The notes: a model not told the origin generated them from the letters alone. Numbered from the stretch's first letter, positions 17,630 through 25,932 are shown. The stretch: DNA of 60,679 nt from Pseudomonadota bacterium (GCA_023386795.1 JAEWJB010000034.1:1-60679), one strand, 5' to 3'. Numbers and translations are program-made.

Positions 17630-18712
17630 ATGACCGTAGCCGCCCAGTTCGAGATCGAGTACCTGCAATACCTGGACGCGGACGGCCAGCCCGTGCGCGA
17701 CCTGCCCGCCTCCTGCGACCCGCAGACGCTGCTGACCTTGTTCAAGCAGATGCTGTACGTGCGCACCTTCGACACCAAGGCCGTCGCCCTGCAGCGTACC
17801 GGCAAGCTGGGCACGTATGCTTCCTGCCTGGGCCATGAGGCCACCCACGTCGGCATCGGCGCCTCGATGAAGACCGGCGATGTGTTCGCCCCGAGCTACC
17901 GCGAATACGGCGCGATGTTCATGCGCGGCGTGCGTCCACGCGACGTGCTGCTGTACTGGGGTGGCGACGAGCGCGGCAACGACTATGCCCGCGACGCCGA
18001 CGCTGCCATCGACTTCCCGTTCTGCGTGCCGATCTCCACCCAGTGCCTGCATGCCGCCGGCGCGGCGCTGGCGTTCAAGCTGCGCGGCGAGCAGCACGTG
18101 GCCGTCTCCAGCTGCGGCGACGGCGGCAGCTCCAAGACCGACTTCTACGCCGCGCTCAATTCGGCGGGCGCCTACAAGCTGCCGCTGATCCTGTGCGTGG
18201 TGAACAACGGCTGGGCGATCTCGGTGCCGCGCTCGGCCCAGACCGGCGCGCAGACCCTGGCCCAGAAGGGCCTGGCCGGCGGCCTGTTCTGCCTGCAGGT
18301 GGATGGCAACGACCTCATCGCCGTGCTCGAAGCCATGCGCCAGGCGCGCGAGCGCGCGCTGGCCGGCGAAGGCGGCACGGTGATCGAGTTCATGACCTAC
18401 CGCCTGTCCGACCACACCACCGCCGACGACGCCCGCCGCTATCGCGGCGAGCAGGAAGTCAAGGATGCCTGGCAGGTGGAGCCGATGCTGCGCCTGCGCA
18501 AGTACCTCACCGGCCTGGGTCTGTGGAGCGAGGCGCACGAGAACGCCTGGAAGGAAGAATGCGGCGCGCGCGTGGACGAGGAGGTCAACGCCTACCTCAA
18601 CACGCCCGTGCAACCGGTCGATGCGATGTTCGACTACCTGTATGCCGATCCGCCGCCGGACCTGCTCGCCCAGCGCGCCGCGGCCCTCGCCCTGGAGGCC
18701 CGCCATGGATGA
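17630..18712 (+). CDS. 2-oxoacid dehydrogenase E1 component, alpha subunit (branched-chain or pyruvate type)
   Basis: A 360-residue thiamine-diphosphate enzyme subunit. The ThDP/Mg motif is seen as GDGGSSKTDFYAALN followed by NNGWAIS (around residues 163-195), the standard GDG-x26-NN pattern. The region SYREYGAMFMRGV is typical of the branched-chain 2-oxoacid dehydrogenase subfamily. With the beta subunit and E2 it converts a 2-oxoacid to acyl-CoA; branched-chain oxoacids for iso-fatty-acid synthesis are the most likely substrates in this family, but pyruvate cannot be excluded. The ATG at 17630 was chosen because the upstream extension has no conserved look. Confidence 0.92.
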   Translation: MTVAAQFEIEYLQYLDADGQPVRDLPASCDPQTLLTLFKQMLYVRTFDTKAVALQRTGKLGTYASCLGHEATHVGIGASMKTGDVFAPSYREYGAMFMRGVRPRDVLLYWGGDERGNDYARDADAAIDFPFCVPISTQCLHAAGAALAFKLRGEQHVAVSSCGDGGSSKTDFYAALNSAGAYKLPLILCVVNNGWAISVPRSAQTGAQTLAQKGLAGGLFCLQVDGNDLIAVLEAMRQARERALAGEGGTVIEFMTYRLSDHTTADDARRYRGEQEVKDAWQVEPMLRLRKYLTGLGLWSEAHENAWKEECGARVDEEVNAYLNTPVQPVDAMFDYLYADPPPDLLAQRAAALALEARHG

Positions 18713-18791
18713 GATCAAGCGCAATACCGCCAGCGCCACCGCTTCGCACGACGCGGCCGCCCACCACGCTGCCGAGCGAGGAAATCCCGCG

Positions 18792-19778
18792 ATGACCGCC
18801 ACGCCCATCACCCTGATCGAAGCCGTAACCCAGGCGCTGGCCTGGGAACTGGCGCACGACCCGTCGGTGCTGGTGCTGGGCGAGGACGTGGGCGTGAACG
18901 GCGGCGTGTTCCGCGCCACCGCAGGCCTGCAACAGCGCTTCGGCAGCGAGCGCGTGCTGGACACCCCGCTGGACGAAACCACCATCGCCGGCCTCACCGT
19001 CGGCCTGGCCGCGCAGGGCATGAAGCCGGTCGCCGAAGCGCAGTTCGACGGCTTCGTCTACCCGATGGTGGACCACATCATCTGCCACGCCGCGCGCCTG
19101 CGCACCCGCACCCGTGGCCGCCTGCACTGCCCGATGGTGTTGCGCGTGCCGTGGGGCGGCGGCATCCGCGCGCCGGAACACCACAGCGAAGCCAACGAGG
19201 CGATCTTCACCAACGTGCCGGGCCTGCGCGTGGTGCTGCCGTCTTCGCCGCAGCGCGCCTACGGCCTGCTGCTGGCCGCGATCCGCGAGCCGGACCCGGT
19301 GATCTACATGGAGCCCAAGCGCATCTACCGCCAGTACAAGGAAGTGGTCGTCGACGACGGCGAAGCGCTGCCGCTGGACGTGTGCTTCGTGCTGCGCGAC
19401 GGCACCGACGTCACCCTGGTGGCCTGGGGCGCGCAGGTGAAGGAAGCGCTGGAAGCAGCCGACAAGCTGGCCGGCGAAGGCATCAGTGCCGAGGTCATCG
19501 ACGTGGCCACGCTGCGCCCGCTGGACTTCGACACCATTGCCGAATCGGTGGCCAAGACCGGCCGCTGCGTGATCGTGCAGGAAGCGCCGAAGACCGCCGG
19601 CTTCGGCGCGGAGATCGCCGCCCGCCTGGCCGAGGAATCGATGTACGACCTGGTGGCCCCGGTCGAGCGCGTCACCGGCTACGACACCCACATCCCGCTG
19701 TTCCGCCTGGAAATGAAGTACCTGCCCAGCGTGGAACGCATCGTGGCCGCGGCGAAGAAGGCCGTGGCCGCTGGCTGA
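18792..19778 (+). CDS. 2-oxoacid dehydrogenase E1 component, beta subunit
   Basis: A 328-residue partner of the alpha subunit. Motifs include LVLGEDVGVNGGVFRATAGL at the N-terminus, DTPLDETTIAGLTVGLA, RVPWGGGIRAPEHHSE and MEPKRIYRQ, all standard for E1 beta; the C-terminal transketolase domain follows. The ATG at 18792 has GAGGAAA about 9 bases upstream. An in-frame ATG at 18705, inside the alpha gene, would add 29 Ala/His-rich residues and is less likely. It is followed immediately by the SH3 protein gene. Confidence 0.94.
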   Translation: MTATPITLIEAVTQALAWELAHDPSVLVLGEDVGVNGGVFRATAGLQQRFGSERVLDTPLDETTIAGLTVGLAAQGMKPVAEAQFDGFVYPMVDHIICHAARLRTRTRGRLHCPMVLRVPWGGGIRAPEHHSEANEAIFTNVPGLRVVLPSSPQRAYGLLLAAIREPDPVIYMEPKRIYRQYKEVVVDDGEALPLDVCFVLRDGTDVTLVAWGAQVKEALEAADKLAGEGISAEVIDVATLRPLDFDTIAESVAKTGRCVIVQEAPKTAGFGAEIAARLAEESMYDLVAPVERVTGYDTHIPLFRLEMKYLPSVERIVAAAKKAVAAG

Positions 19779-19779
19779 C

Positions 19780-20133
19780 ATGCGGGCGCGCCTGCTCTGC
19801 GACTACCGCACGCCGTACGCCAAGCCCATCCACTTCCGCGCCGGCCAGGTGGTCGCGCTGGGGGTGCGTGACGAGGAGTGGCCGGCGTTCGCATGGGTCA
19901 GCCTGGAGGGTGGCCTGGCCGGCTGGGCGCCGGTGGAGTGGCTGCGGCCGCTTGGCGACGGCCGCGCCGAGGCCCTGCGCGACTACGATGCGCGGGAGCT
20001 GGAGGCCGACCGTGGCGATGCGGTGACGCTGCACCATGAACATGGCGGCTGGTGGTGGTCCGAACGCGCCGATGGCGCGCAGGGCTGGCTGCCGGCGGCC
20101 GACCTGGAACTGATGGAAGAGACCTGCCCATGA
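19780..20133 (+). CDS. Small protein with two tandem SH3-like domains
   Basis: A 117-residue cytoplasmic protein with no signal peptide or TM segment. Residues about 1-58 and 62-113 form two SH3-type units. The second is very clear: ALRDYDA, then GDAVTLHHEHGGWWWSE, then GWLPAADLE, corresponding to the ALYDY, RT/diverging turn, WW and G-W-x-P elements of SH3 folds. The gene sits between E1 beta (1-bp gap) and E2 (ATGA overlap), so expression is coupled to the dehydrogenase. A scaffolding or subunit-binding role, perhaps with the Pro/Ala-rich E2 linker, is inference. Confidence 0.8.
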   Translation: MRARLLCDYRTPYAKPIHFRAGQVVALGVRDEEWPAFAWVSLEGGLAGWAPVEWLRPLGDGRAEALRDYDARELEADRGDAVTLHHEHGGWWWSERADGAQGWLPAADLELMEETCP

Positions 20134-21560
20134 GCGACACCAAGAATTTCCACCTGCCCGACCTGGGCGAAGGCCTGCCGGACGCAACCATCGTCGAGTG
20201 GTTCGTGAAGGAAGGCGACACCATCCGCCTGGATGAACCGCTGGTCTCGATGGAGACCGCCAAGGCCGTGGTCGAAGTGCCCTCCCCGGTGTCCGGCAAG
20301 GTGCTGAAGCTGGCCGGCGGCCCGGGCGACGTGGTGGTGACCGGCAGCGTGCTGGCGCAGTTCGCGCCGGACCCGAACCTGCCACAGCGCGCCGAAGCGC
20401 AGGACACCGGCCATTCGCACGGCCACGCGCCGTCGACCGGCGAGAAGGTGCAGGCGAAGGCCGACAAGGTGGTCGCCTCCGATGAGGGCGGCGAGATCGC
20501 CGAGAAGGGCGAGCGTGCCGACGCCGGCACCGTAGTCGGCGCGATGCAGAGCTCGGACACCGTGCACAGCGAGCAGGCGGTGGCGGTAGGCGGCGTGCGT
20601 GCCATGCCGGCCGTGCGCGCGCTGGCGAAGAAGCTGGGCGTGGACCTGTCGCGCGTGCGCGCCAGCGGCCCCGAGGGCACGGTGACAATGGGCGACGTCA
20701 AGCAGGCGGCCGCCAACGGCAGTGCTTCCGCGTCTGCCGCTGCCGCTGCTTCTACCCCTGCCTCTGTAGGAGCGGCTTCAGCCGCGACTGCACGTGCCCC
20801 GCAGGTCACGGCTGAAGCCGCTCCTGCAGGGGCGACGGCAGGCAGCGCGGGCACATCGGTACGCACCCCGCTCTCGGCCGCTGGCAAGCCCATGCGCACG
20901 CAGCCGCCGGGCGTGAGCGCCAGCGGGCAGCCGGAGCAGCTCAAGGGTGTACGTCGCAACATGGCGCGCGTCATGGCCGACGCACACAGCAAGGTGGTCC
21001 CGACCACGCTCAACGACGACGCCGACGTCCACGCCTGGACCCCGGGCAACGACGTCACCGTGCGCCTGGTGCGCGCGATCGTGGTCGCCTGCAAGGCAGT
21101 GCCCGCGCTCAACGCCTGGTTCGACGGCGACGCGCTCACCCGCACCCTGCATCCGCAGGTGGACGTGGGCATCGCGGTCGATACCGAGGAGGGCCTGTTC
21201 GTGCCGGCCCTGCGCAATGCCGACATGCTCGATGCACGCGGCGTGCGCGAAGGCGTCAACCGCCTGCGCCAGCAGGTCGAGGCGCGCAGCCTGCCGGCGT
21301 CGGAGCTGAGCGGCTACACCATCTCGCTGTCGAACTTCGGCATGTTCGCCGGTCGCTACGCCACCCCGGTGGTGGTGCCGCCGTGCGTGGCGATCGTGGG
21401 AGCCGGTCGCGCGCGCTACCAGCTGACCCCGGTGATGGGCGGCGTGGAAGCGCACAAGGTGATTCCGCTCTCGCTGACCTTCGACCACCGCGCCGCCACC
21501 GGCGGCGAGGCGGCACGCTTCCTGCGCGCGATGCTCGACGACCTCGCGCTGGCGCAGTAA
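20130..21560 (+). CDS. 2-oxoacid dehydrogenase E2 (lipoyl acyltransferase)
   Basis: A 476-residue E2 core enzyme. An N-terminal lipoyl domain (residues 1-80) carries the lipoylated Lys45 in METAKA. A long linker leads to a peripheral-subunit-binding domain (about 154-190: MPAVRALAKKLGVDL and ASGPEGTVTMGDV). A second Ala-rich linker at about 195-265 contains a REP element. The acyltransferase domain ends with FDHRAATGGEAARF: His453 is present but the usual catalytic-site Asp of HRxxDG is Thr457. The start overlaps the SH3 gene by ATGA. No E3 (lpd) gene follows. Confidence 0.94.
   Translation: MSDTKNFHLPDLGEGLPDATIVEWFVKEGDTIRLDEPLVSMETAKAVVEVPSPVSGKVLKLAGGPGDVVVTGSVLAQFAPDPNLPQRAEAQDTGHSHGHAPSTGEKVQAKADKVVASDEGGEIAEKGERADAGTVVGAMQSSDTVHSEQAVAVGGVRAMPAVRALAKKLGVDLSRVRASGPEGTVTMGDVKQAAANGSASASAAAAASTPASVGAASAATARAPQVTAEAAPAGATAGSAGTSVRTPLSAAGKPMRTQPPGVSASGQPEQLKGVRRNMARVMADAHSKVVPTTLNDDADVHAWTPGNDVTVRLVRAIVVACKAVPALNAWFDGDALTRTLHPQVDVGIAVDTEEGLFVPALRNADMLDARGVREGVNRLRQQVEARSLPASELSGYTISLSNFGMFAGRYATPVVVPPCVAIVGAGRARYQLTPVMGGVEAHKVIPLSLTFDHRAATGGEAARFLRAMLDDLALAQ
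20765..20828. repeat. REP-like inverted repeat inside the E2 coding sequence
   Basis: The left arm, 20765-20787, is identical to the arm at 13919-13941. The right arm, 20806-20828, is its reverse complement with two mismatches. The element is read in frame as Ala-rich linker (ASVGAASAATARAP, then AEAAPAG), about residues 212-233 of E2, and introduces no stop. Confidence 0.85.
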
Positions 21561-21580
21561 CGGCGGTACGGCCTCGTCGG

Positions 21581-21622
21581 AAAGGCCTGGGCATCCATGT
21601 GATGCCCGGGCCTTTCTTTTTG
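21581..21622 (+). terminator. Rho-independent terminator of the E1/E2 operon
   Basis: The stem AAAGGCCTGGGCATC / GATGCCCGGGCCTTT has one mismatch and the loop CATGT, followed by CTTTTT. It lies 20 bp after the E2 stop and just before the end of the convergent flavoprotein gene. Confidence 0.88.
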
Positions 21623-21627
21623 CCGCC

Positions 21628-23022
21628 TCAGCCCACCACGCGCAGCAACGCGCGCGGCGCGGCCACCGCGCGGGCAGGTTCGAGCAGATGGCGCGCCAGC
21701 TGCCGCGCAGCCACCCGCAGCTCCGGCACCGCGGTGATCTCCCACAACGCGCCGCGCAACAACGGGCCGATACAGTACAAGCCGGGCAGCGCGCGGCCGG
21801 CGGCATCGCGCACGCGGAAATCCTCATCGACCCCCACGCCCAGGCCAAGCGGGTCCGCCTGCAGCAGCCCGGCTTCGCGCATGCCGGCGATCAACGGGTC
21901 ACTGGTGCGATCGATGTCGGTATCCAGGCCGGTGGCGCGGATCAGCACGTCGTAACGTTCAGTGCGCGATTCGTCCTCGCCGCGTCGGCGCAGCACCGCT
22001 TCCAGTCCTTCCGGCGTCCAGCGCGCCCGTAGCAGTCGCGCGGACTCCAGTTGCAGCTGGCCGCGCGTGCGCAGGTCGGCGATCACTCCGGCCGCCGCCG
22101 GCGCCACGCGATGCCGCGCCGCTTCCCAGTACGGCCGCAGGTGGCGCAGGAAGCTCGCGCGCCGCTGCGTGTCGAGCCGGCGCCACAGCGGCTGCAGGTG
22201 CGGACGCAGCGCATCGATCAGACCACGCCATGGCGCACCTTGGCGTACCGCCCGGCGCACGCCACGCAGCACGGCGTTGAGATCGCCGGCGGCCAATGCC
22301 TGCTGCACCGCCAGGGGTAATGTCTCCGGCGCGCCTGCCTCCACGTCGTGGGCCTGCGGCACCAGGCCGCGGCGCGAGATCGCATGCAACGCGCCGGTGT
22401 GCCCCCGCCCCTGCAGGCTCAGCGCGACATCCACCATCGTCAGCCCGGTACCGACGATCAACACACGGGCATCCGGCGCGATGCCATCCAACGCGCCGGG
22501 CTGCCACGGCCAACCGATATAGCGCGGGTGCACGCTCAGCCGCGGGCCGATGCCGGGCAGCGCCTGCGGCGCCAGCGCGCCGACGGCCAGCACCAACTGG
22601 TCGCTGTCGAATGCCTCGCCGTTGGCGAGGAACACGCGATAGCCACGCTGTGTGCGCTCGGCGGCAATGGCCTCCTGCGGCTTGCAGACGATATGCGCGG
22701 CCGAAGACGCCATCGCCGCGCTCAACTCGCCGCGCAGGTAATCGGCGTAGGCCAGCCGTGGCAGGAATGCCTGCCGGCCGGATTCCCCCAGGTGCAGGGC
22801 ATCGGCGAACCCGCCGGGCTCGTCGGGATCGATCCCCAGGTCGCGTGCGCGCACGTTGAGCAGGTGCTCCGGTCGCGCCGCGCCATATGCCACGCCGCTG
22901 CCGAAAGTGTCGGCCATGCCGACCAGCGTGATGCGGGTCGAGGCATCGGCGCGATACGCCAGCTCACGGACCAGCGCCGCGCCGCAGAAGCCGGCGCCGA
23001 TGAGGGTGATGTGCTTGCCCAT
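21628..23022 (-). CDS. FAD/NAD(P)-binding protein (COG4529-like)
   Basis: A 464-residue flavoprotein-like protein. The N-terminal dinucleotide-binding motif is TLIGAGFCGAALVREL, then FGSGVAYGAARPEHLLNVRA, typical of the FAD-NAD(P)-binding HpaG/YdhS-like family. A second nucleotide-binding motif lies mid-protein (ARVLIVGTGLTMVDVALSL), and the C-terminus has GLYCIGPLLRG. The substrate is unknown. The ATG at 23022 starts right at the binding motif; the longer frame upstream lacks conservation. Confidence 0.88.
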   Translation of the reverse strand: MGKHITLIGAGFCGAALVRELAYRADASTRITLVGMADTFGSGVAYGAARPEHLLNVRARDLGIDPDEPGGFADALHLGESGRQAFLPRLAYADYLRGELSAAMASSAAHIVCKPQEAIAAERTQRGYRVFLANGEAFDSDQLVLAVGALAPQALPGIGPRLSVHPRYIGWPWQPGALDGIAPDARVLIVGTGLTMVDVALSLQGRGHTGALHAISRRGLVPQAHDVEAGAPETLPLAVQQALAAGDLNAVLRGVRRAVRQGAPWRGLIDALRPHLQPLWRRLDTQRRASFLRHLRPYWEAARHRVAPAAAGVIADLRTRGQLQLESARLLRARWTPEGLEAVLRRRGEDESRTERYDVLIRATGLDTDIDRTSDPLIAGMREAGLLQADPLGLGVGVDEDFRVRDAAGRALPGLYCIGPLLRGALWEITAVPELRVAARQLARHLLEPARAVAAPRALLRVVG

Positions 23023-23196
23023 GACTGCCTCGTCCCATCCCGTTGTCCCGGTCTTTGTGCCTGTCCCGCCGCCAGGGGATGTAAAGGAAGGGTTAGGCGC
23101 GCGACCACGAACCGGCATGAGCTGATAGCCCTTGGCGATAAGCCAGGCGTGGCGCGGCGGCTGGCGGATAATGCGGACACCTTGCAGGAGTGCCTC

Positions 23197-23955
23197 ATGA
23201 CCGATCTTCCCCTGCGCGACCAGCGCATCCTCATCGCCGGCGGTACCCGCGGCATCGGCCTGGGTATTGCCGACGCCTTCGCGCGGGCCGGGGCCGTGCT
23301 CTCGATCTGCGGCCGCGACCCGCACGCGCTGGCCGATGCCGGCGAGCAGCTGCTGCGTCATGGTGGCCGCGTGCACTGCCAACGCTGCGACCTTGCCGAC
23401 CCGGTGCAGATCGAAGCCTGGATCGCCGCCGCGGCCGAGGCGATGGGCGGTATCGACGGCGTGGTCCACAACGCCTCGGGTTTCGGCCATGGCACCGACG
23501 ACGCCAGCTGGCAGGCCGGCTTCGACATCGACCTGATGGCCGCCGTGCGCGCCAACCGCGCAGCGCTCCCCTGGCTACGCCGCAGCGCGTCGCCATCGAT
23601 CCTGCACGTCACCTCGATCAACGCACAGCGGCCCACCCCGCGCGCGGTCGCGTATTCCACCGCCAAGGCCGCGCTGAACTACTACACGGTGACGCTGGCC
23701 AGCGAACTGGCCAGCGAGCGCATCCGCGTCAACGCCATTGCGCCAGGGTCGATCGAGTTCCCTGGCGGCTTGTGGGATCGCCGGCGCGACAGCGAGCCGG
23801 CGCTCTATACGAAGATCCGCGATAGCATTCCCTTCGGCGGCTTCGGTAACGTGGAAGACGTGGCCAATGCCGCGCTGTTCCTCGCTTCCCCGCAGGCGCG
23901 CTGGATCACCGGCCAGATCCTGGCCGTCGATGGCGGCCAACACCTGGGGCCTTGA
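23197..23955 (+). CDS. Short-chain dehydrogenase/reductase
   Basis: A 252-residue classical SDR. The NAD(P)-binding motif is GGTRGIGLGI at residues 15-24. NASG stands in for the NNAG motif, the catalytic Ser is in HVTSINA, and Tyr and Lys are in AYSTAKAAL. The C-terminal WITGQILAVDGGQ is the usual SDR ending. An AGGAG site precedes the ATG at 23197. The substrate is unknown. Confidence 0.93.
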   Translation: MTDLPLRDQRILIAGGTRGIGLGIADAFARAGAVLSICGRDPHALADAGEQLLRHGGRVHCQRCDLADPVQIEAWIAAAAEAMGGIDGVVHNASGFGHGTDDASWQAGFDIDLMAAVRANRAALPWLRRSASPSILHVTSINAQRPTPRAVAYSTAKAALNYYTVTLASELASERIRVNAIAPGSIEFPGGLWDRRRDSEPALYTKIRDSIPFGGFGNVEDVANAALFLASPQARWITGQILAVDGGQHLGP

Positions 23956-23993
23956 GCGCACGCCATCCTGGCCCGCCATCCCGCTGCGCCCCC

Positions 23994-24018
23994 TTGCAGG
24001 AGCGGCTCCCGCCGCGAT
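23994..24018. repeat. Degenerate single arm of the REP-like repeat
   Basis: TTGCAGGAGCGGCTCCCGCC resembles the REP arm but has CCC in place of the central TCA. It lies 26 bp upstream of the OsmC-family gene. No partner arm is seen. Confidence 0.4.
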
Positions 24019-24043
24019 CCGACCCACCCATCAGGACCCCACC

Positions 24044-24433
24044 ATGTCCCACGCCCGCGTCACCTCGCTCGGCCCGCACTACGCCCACCGCATCACCAGC
24101 GGCCACCACGAACTGATCGCCGACGAGCCCCCAGCGCTCGGCGGCCAGGATGCCGGCATGGCGCCGTTCGATCTCTACCTCTCCTCGCTGGCTGCCTGCA
24201 CTGCCATCACGCTGCGCATGTATGCCGAGAAGAAGGGCTGGGAGCTGGGCGAGTTCAGCGCCGAACTGAGCTCGCGCCGCGACGAGGACGGCAAGTTGCA
24301 TGTCCACCGCATCCTGCATGCGACCGGCGCGCTGGACGAGGCGCAATGGGAAAAGCTGCTCGATGTCGTCTCCCGCACCCCGGTGACGCTGGTGATGCGC
24401 GAAGGCGCGGTGATCACCAGCGCGCGGGGGTGA
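24044..24433 (+). CDS. OsmC-family protein with one conserved cysteine
   Basis: A 129-residue OsmC/Ohr-fold protein. The first helix motif MAPFDLYLSSLAACTAITLRM carries the reactive cysteine of the family. The second cysteine, normally in a C-P-x motif near the C-terminus, is absent: SRTPVTLVMRE occupies the position. This makes a canonical two-Cys peroxidase unlikely and places it with the YhfA-like OsmC proteins of unknown function. Confidence 0.9.
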   Translation: MSHARVTSLGPHYAHRITSGHHELIADEPPALGGQDAGMAPFDLYLSSLAACTAITLRMYAEKKGWELGEFSAELSSRRDEDGKLHVHRILHATGALDEAQWEKLLDVVSRTPVTLVMREGAVITSARG

Positions 24434-24447
24434 GCGCCAGCCGGGCG

Positions 24448-24933
24448 CTACATCCGCTTGACGGGGCCGACGCTCACGCTTCCTTTGCGTGACGAGTACG
24501 CAGGCGCCGGGTGCCACGACGCTGGTACCCCGCTCTCCCGCTTTTGCTCCGTTATCCATTGATCGGCGAGCTCGCGGGGCATGCGCTTGATCTGCTCGTT
24601 GAAGGAGTATTGCTGCTTCTTCTGAATCTTTACTCCGAGCCACTTTCGATCGCTAGTCAGGACGTAGTAGCCACAGTAGAGGCTATTGCAGACCACGAAC
24701 GTGTCTCCGGGCTCGAACTTGTAATGTTCACCGACACCGATGATCCCGCTGTAGTAGTAGCGCCTGTAATAGTCATCAAGAAAGATACTCGTCGAAATAT
24801 CGGGTTCTGGCTGTTGCAGCGAACAGTACGAGCACGAAAGCGGGCCAAACGTTTGGCTTGCGGAACGACTGAAAGTCGAATATGCGGCGGCGGCGCCCAC
24901 GATCACCAACAAAGCCTGATGCCATTTTTTCAT
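24448..24933 (-). CDS. Hypothetical protein with N-terminal membrane anchor or signal
   Basis: A 161-residue protein of unknown function. Residues 6-20 are hydrophobic (an uncleaved signal anchor or signal peptide). Four cysteines occur as two close pairs (C34/C37 and C82/C87), and a Tyr-rich stretch DDYYRRYYYSG lies near residue 55, so the exported part may be disulfide-bonded. Base composition is clearly less GC-rich than its neighbours, suggesting acquired DNA. It lies 13 bp downstream of the Sel1-type gene in the same direction. Confidence 0.65.
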   Translation of the reverse strand: MKKWHQALLVIVGAAAAYSTFSRSASQTFGPLSCSYCSLQQPEPDISTSIFLDDYYRRYYYSGIIGVGEHYKFEPGDTFVVCNSLYCGYYVLTSDRKWLGVKIQKKQQYSFNEQIKRMPRELADQWITEQKRESGVPASWHPAPAYSSRKGSVSVGPVKRM

Positions 24934-24946
24934 CCCTAGCGCCTTG

Positions 24947-25612
24947 TCATAACGAACAGCATTGCTGATGGATCAGCCTGGCCTGGCGCCGGGCCTCGCT
25001 TATCTGGTCCGGGGAAAGCAGCTTCTCCATCCGTTCAATCGATCCCTGCGCGCCGATGGCCGGCTCCATTTGCACGGCAGCGATTCGGTAGGCCAAGGCC
25101 TTGACCGGATCTTCTGGCGCCAGAAATCCGCCTTTGTATGCGTCGGACAGCGACCACAGCGCGCCAACACTGCCAACGGCCGCAGCCTGTTCCAGGTAGC
25201 GGAGGGCCCGCTGTTTGTAGTCGGCGACCTTTCCAGGGTGTTTTAGCCACTCATCCGGGCCACCCACAACCTCGTCGATGGTGAGCGCGTACACGACCGC
25301 CGCCTCCACCGAGCCTTGCGCCGCGGCCAGCCGCAGCCATGCGCGGCGGTCCGAGAGCTCCGGGTCCACCAGGAGCGTCTCGCATTCCTCCATTGCCCGC
25401 GCACTCAGCTCCGCCTGGTTCGGCGGAAGCCATTCGGCAATGCGCTGGTTTGCCCGCATCACTTCCGGCGAAACGCTCGCCTCGCAGTCGGCGGCGGCCA
25501 GGTATAGGCGATAGCTGGCCACCGAATCGCCACGCGCGGAGGCAGGCAGCAAGGTGCGCGCAAAAGCGGCGGCATCACCCGGCGGGCGACGTTCGGGGGG
25601 ACGCTTGATCAA
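24947..25612 (-). CDS. Sel1-like repeat protein (possibly the 3' part of a frameshifted gene)
   Basis: A 221-residue helical protein. Repeats of the Sel1/TPR type are visible: RAWLRLAAAQGSVEAAVVYAL, RALRYLEQAAAVGSVGALWSLSDAY and KALAYRIAAVQ. The only start near the beginning is TTG at 25612, overlapping the preceding stop as TTGA. The frame continues open upstream with protein-like sequence (VEAGTVVPLSGRAFLIKR), so this may be the C-terminal part of a membrane-anchored Sel1 protein whose N-terminus is encoded at 25609-25857. The alternative is a translationally coupled pair. Confidence 0.65.
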   Translation of the reverse strand: MIKRPPERRPPGDAAAFARTLLPASARGDSVASYRLYLAAADCEASVSPEVMRANQRIAEWLPPNQAELSARAMEECETLLVDPELSDRRAWLRLAAAQGSVEAAVVYALTIDEVVGGPDEWLKHPGKVADYKQRALRYLEQAAAVGSVGALWSLSDAYKGGFLAPEDPVKALAYRIAAVQMEPAIGAQGSIERMEKLLSPDQISEARRQARLIHQQCCSL

Positions 25613-25857
25613 GAACGCACGGCCGGATAGCGGGACGACCGTGCCCGCTTCGACGCGGTGTGTGCTGCCGTCAGTTCGGCCAGCGAGGGCGCAGCATTTC
25701 GCGGCTTGGCTGGCGCCCGGCTGGTGTGTGTCCCCGGGGAAGTACTACCCGGGGGATGCGCCGGCCTCAGCTCCCAGTACGTCAGCAATAGCGCCGCGAA
25801 CAGCCCCAAGATCGCTGCGAGCCACATTCGCTGTTTGAGCCTGCCGCGCTTGCGCAT
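25609..25857 (-). CDS. N-terminal membrane-anchor segment or small membrane protein
   Basis: An 82-residue product with a basic N-terminus and one TM helix (MWLAAILGLFAALLLTYWEL, about residues 11-30), then a Pro/Ser/Thr-rich stretch. It ends in an Arg/Ser-rich tail that looks out of frame. The stop overlaps the start of the Sel1-type gene by TTGA. A one-base frameshift near 25640-25660 would fuse it to that gene. Confidence 0.5.
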   Translation of the reverse strand: MRKRGRLKQRMWLAAILGLFAALLLTYWELRPAHPPGSTSPGTHTSRAPAKPRNAAPSLAELTAAHTASKRARSSRYPAVRS

Positions 25858-25932
25858 CTGGACTCCCTCTCTGCGGGCGTCCAGACAATCACGGGAAGTG
25901 ATGCTGCTCTATTCGGAATTTCGCATGGGAAG

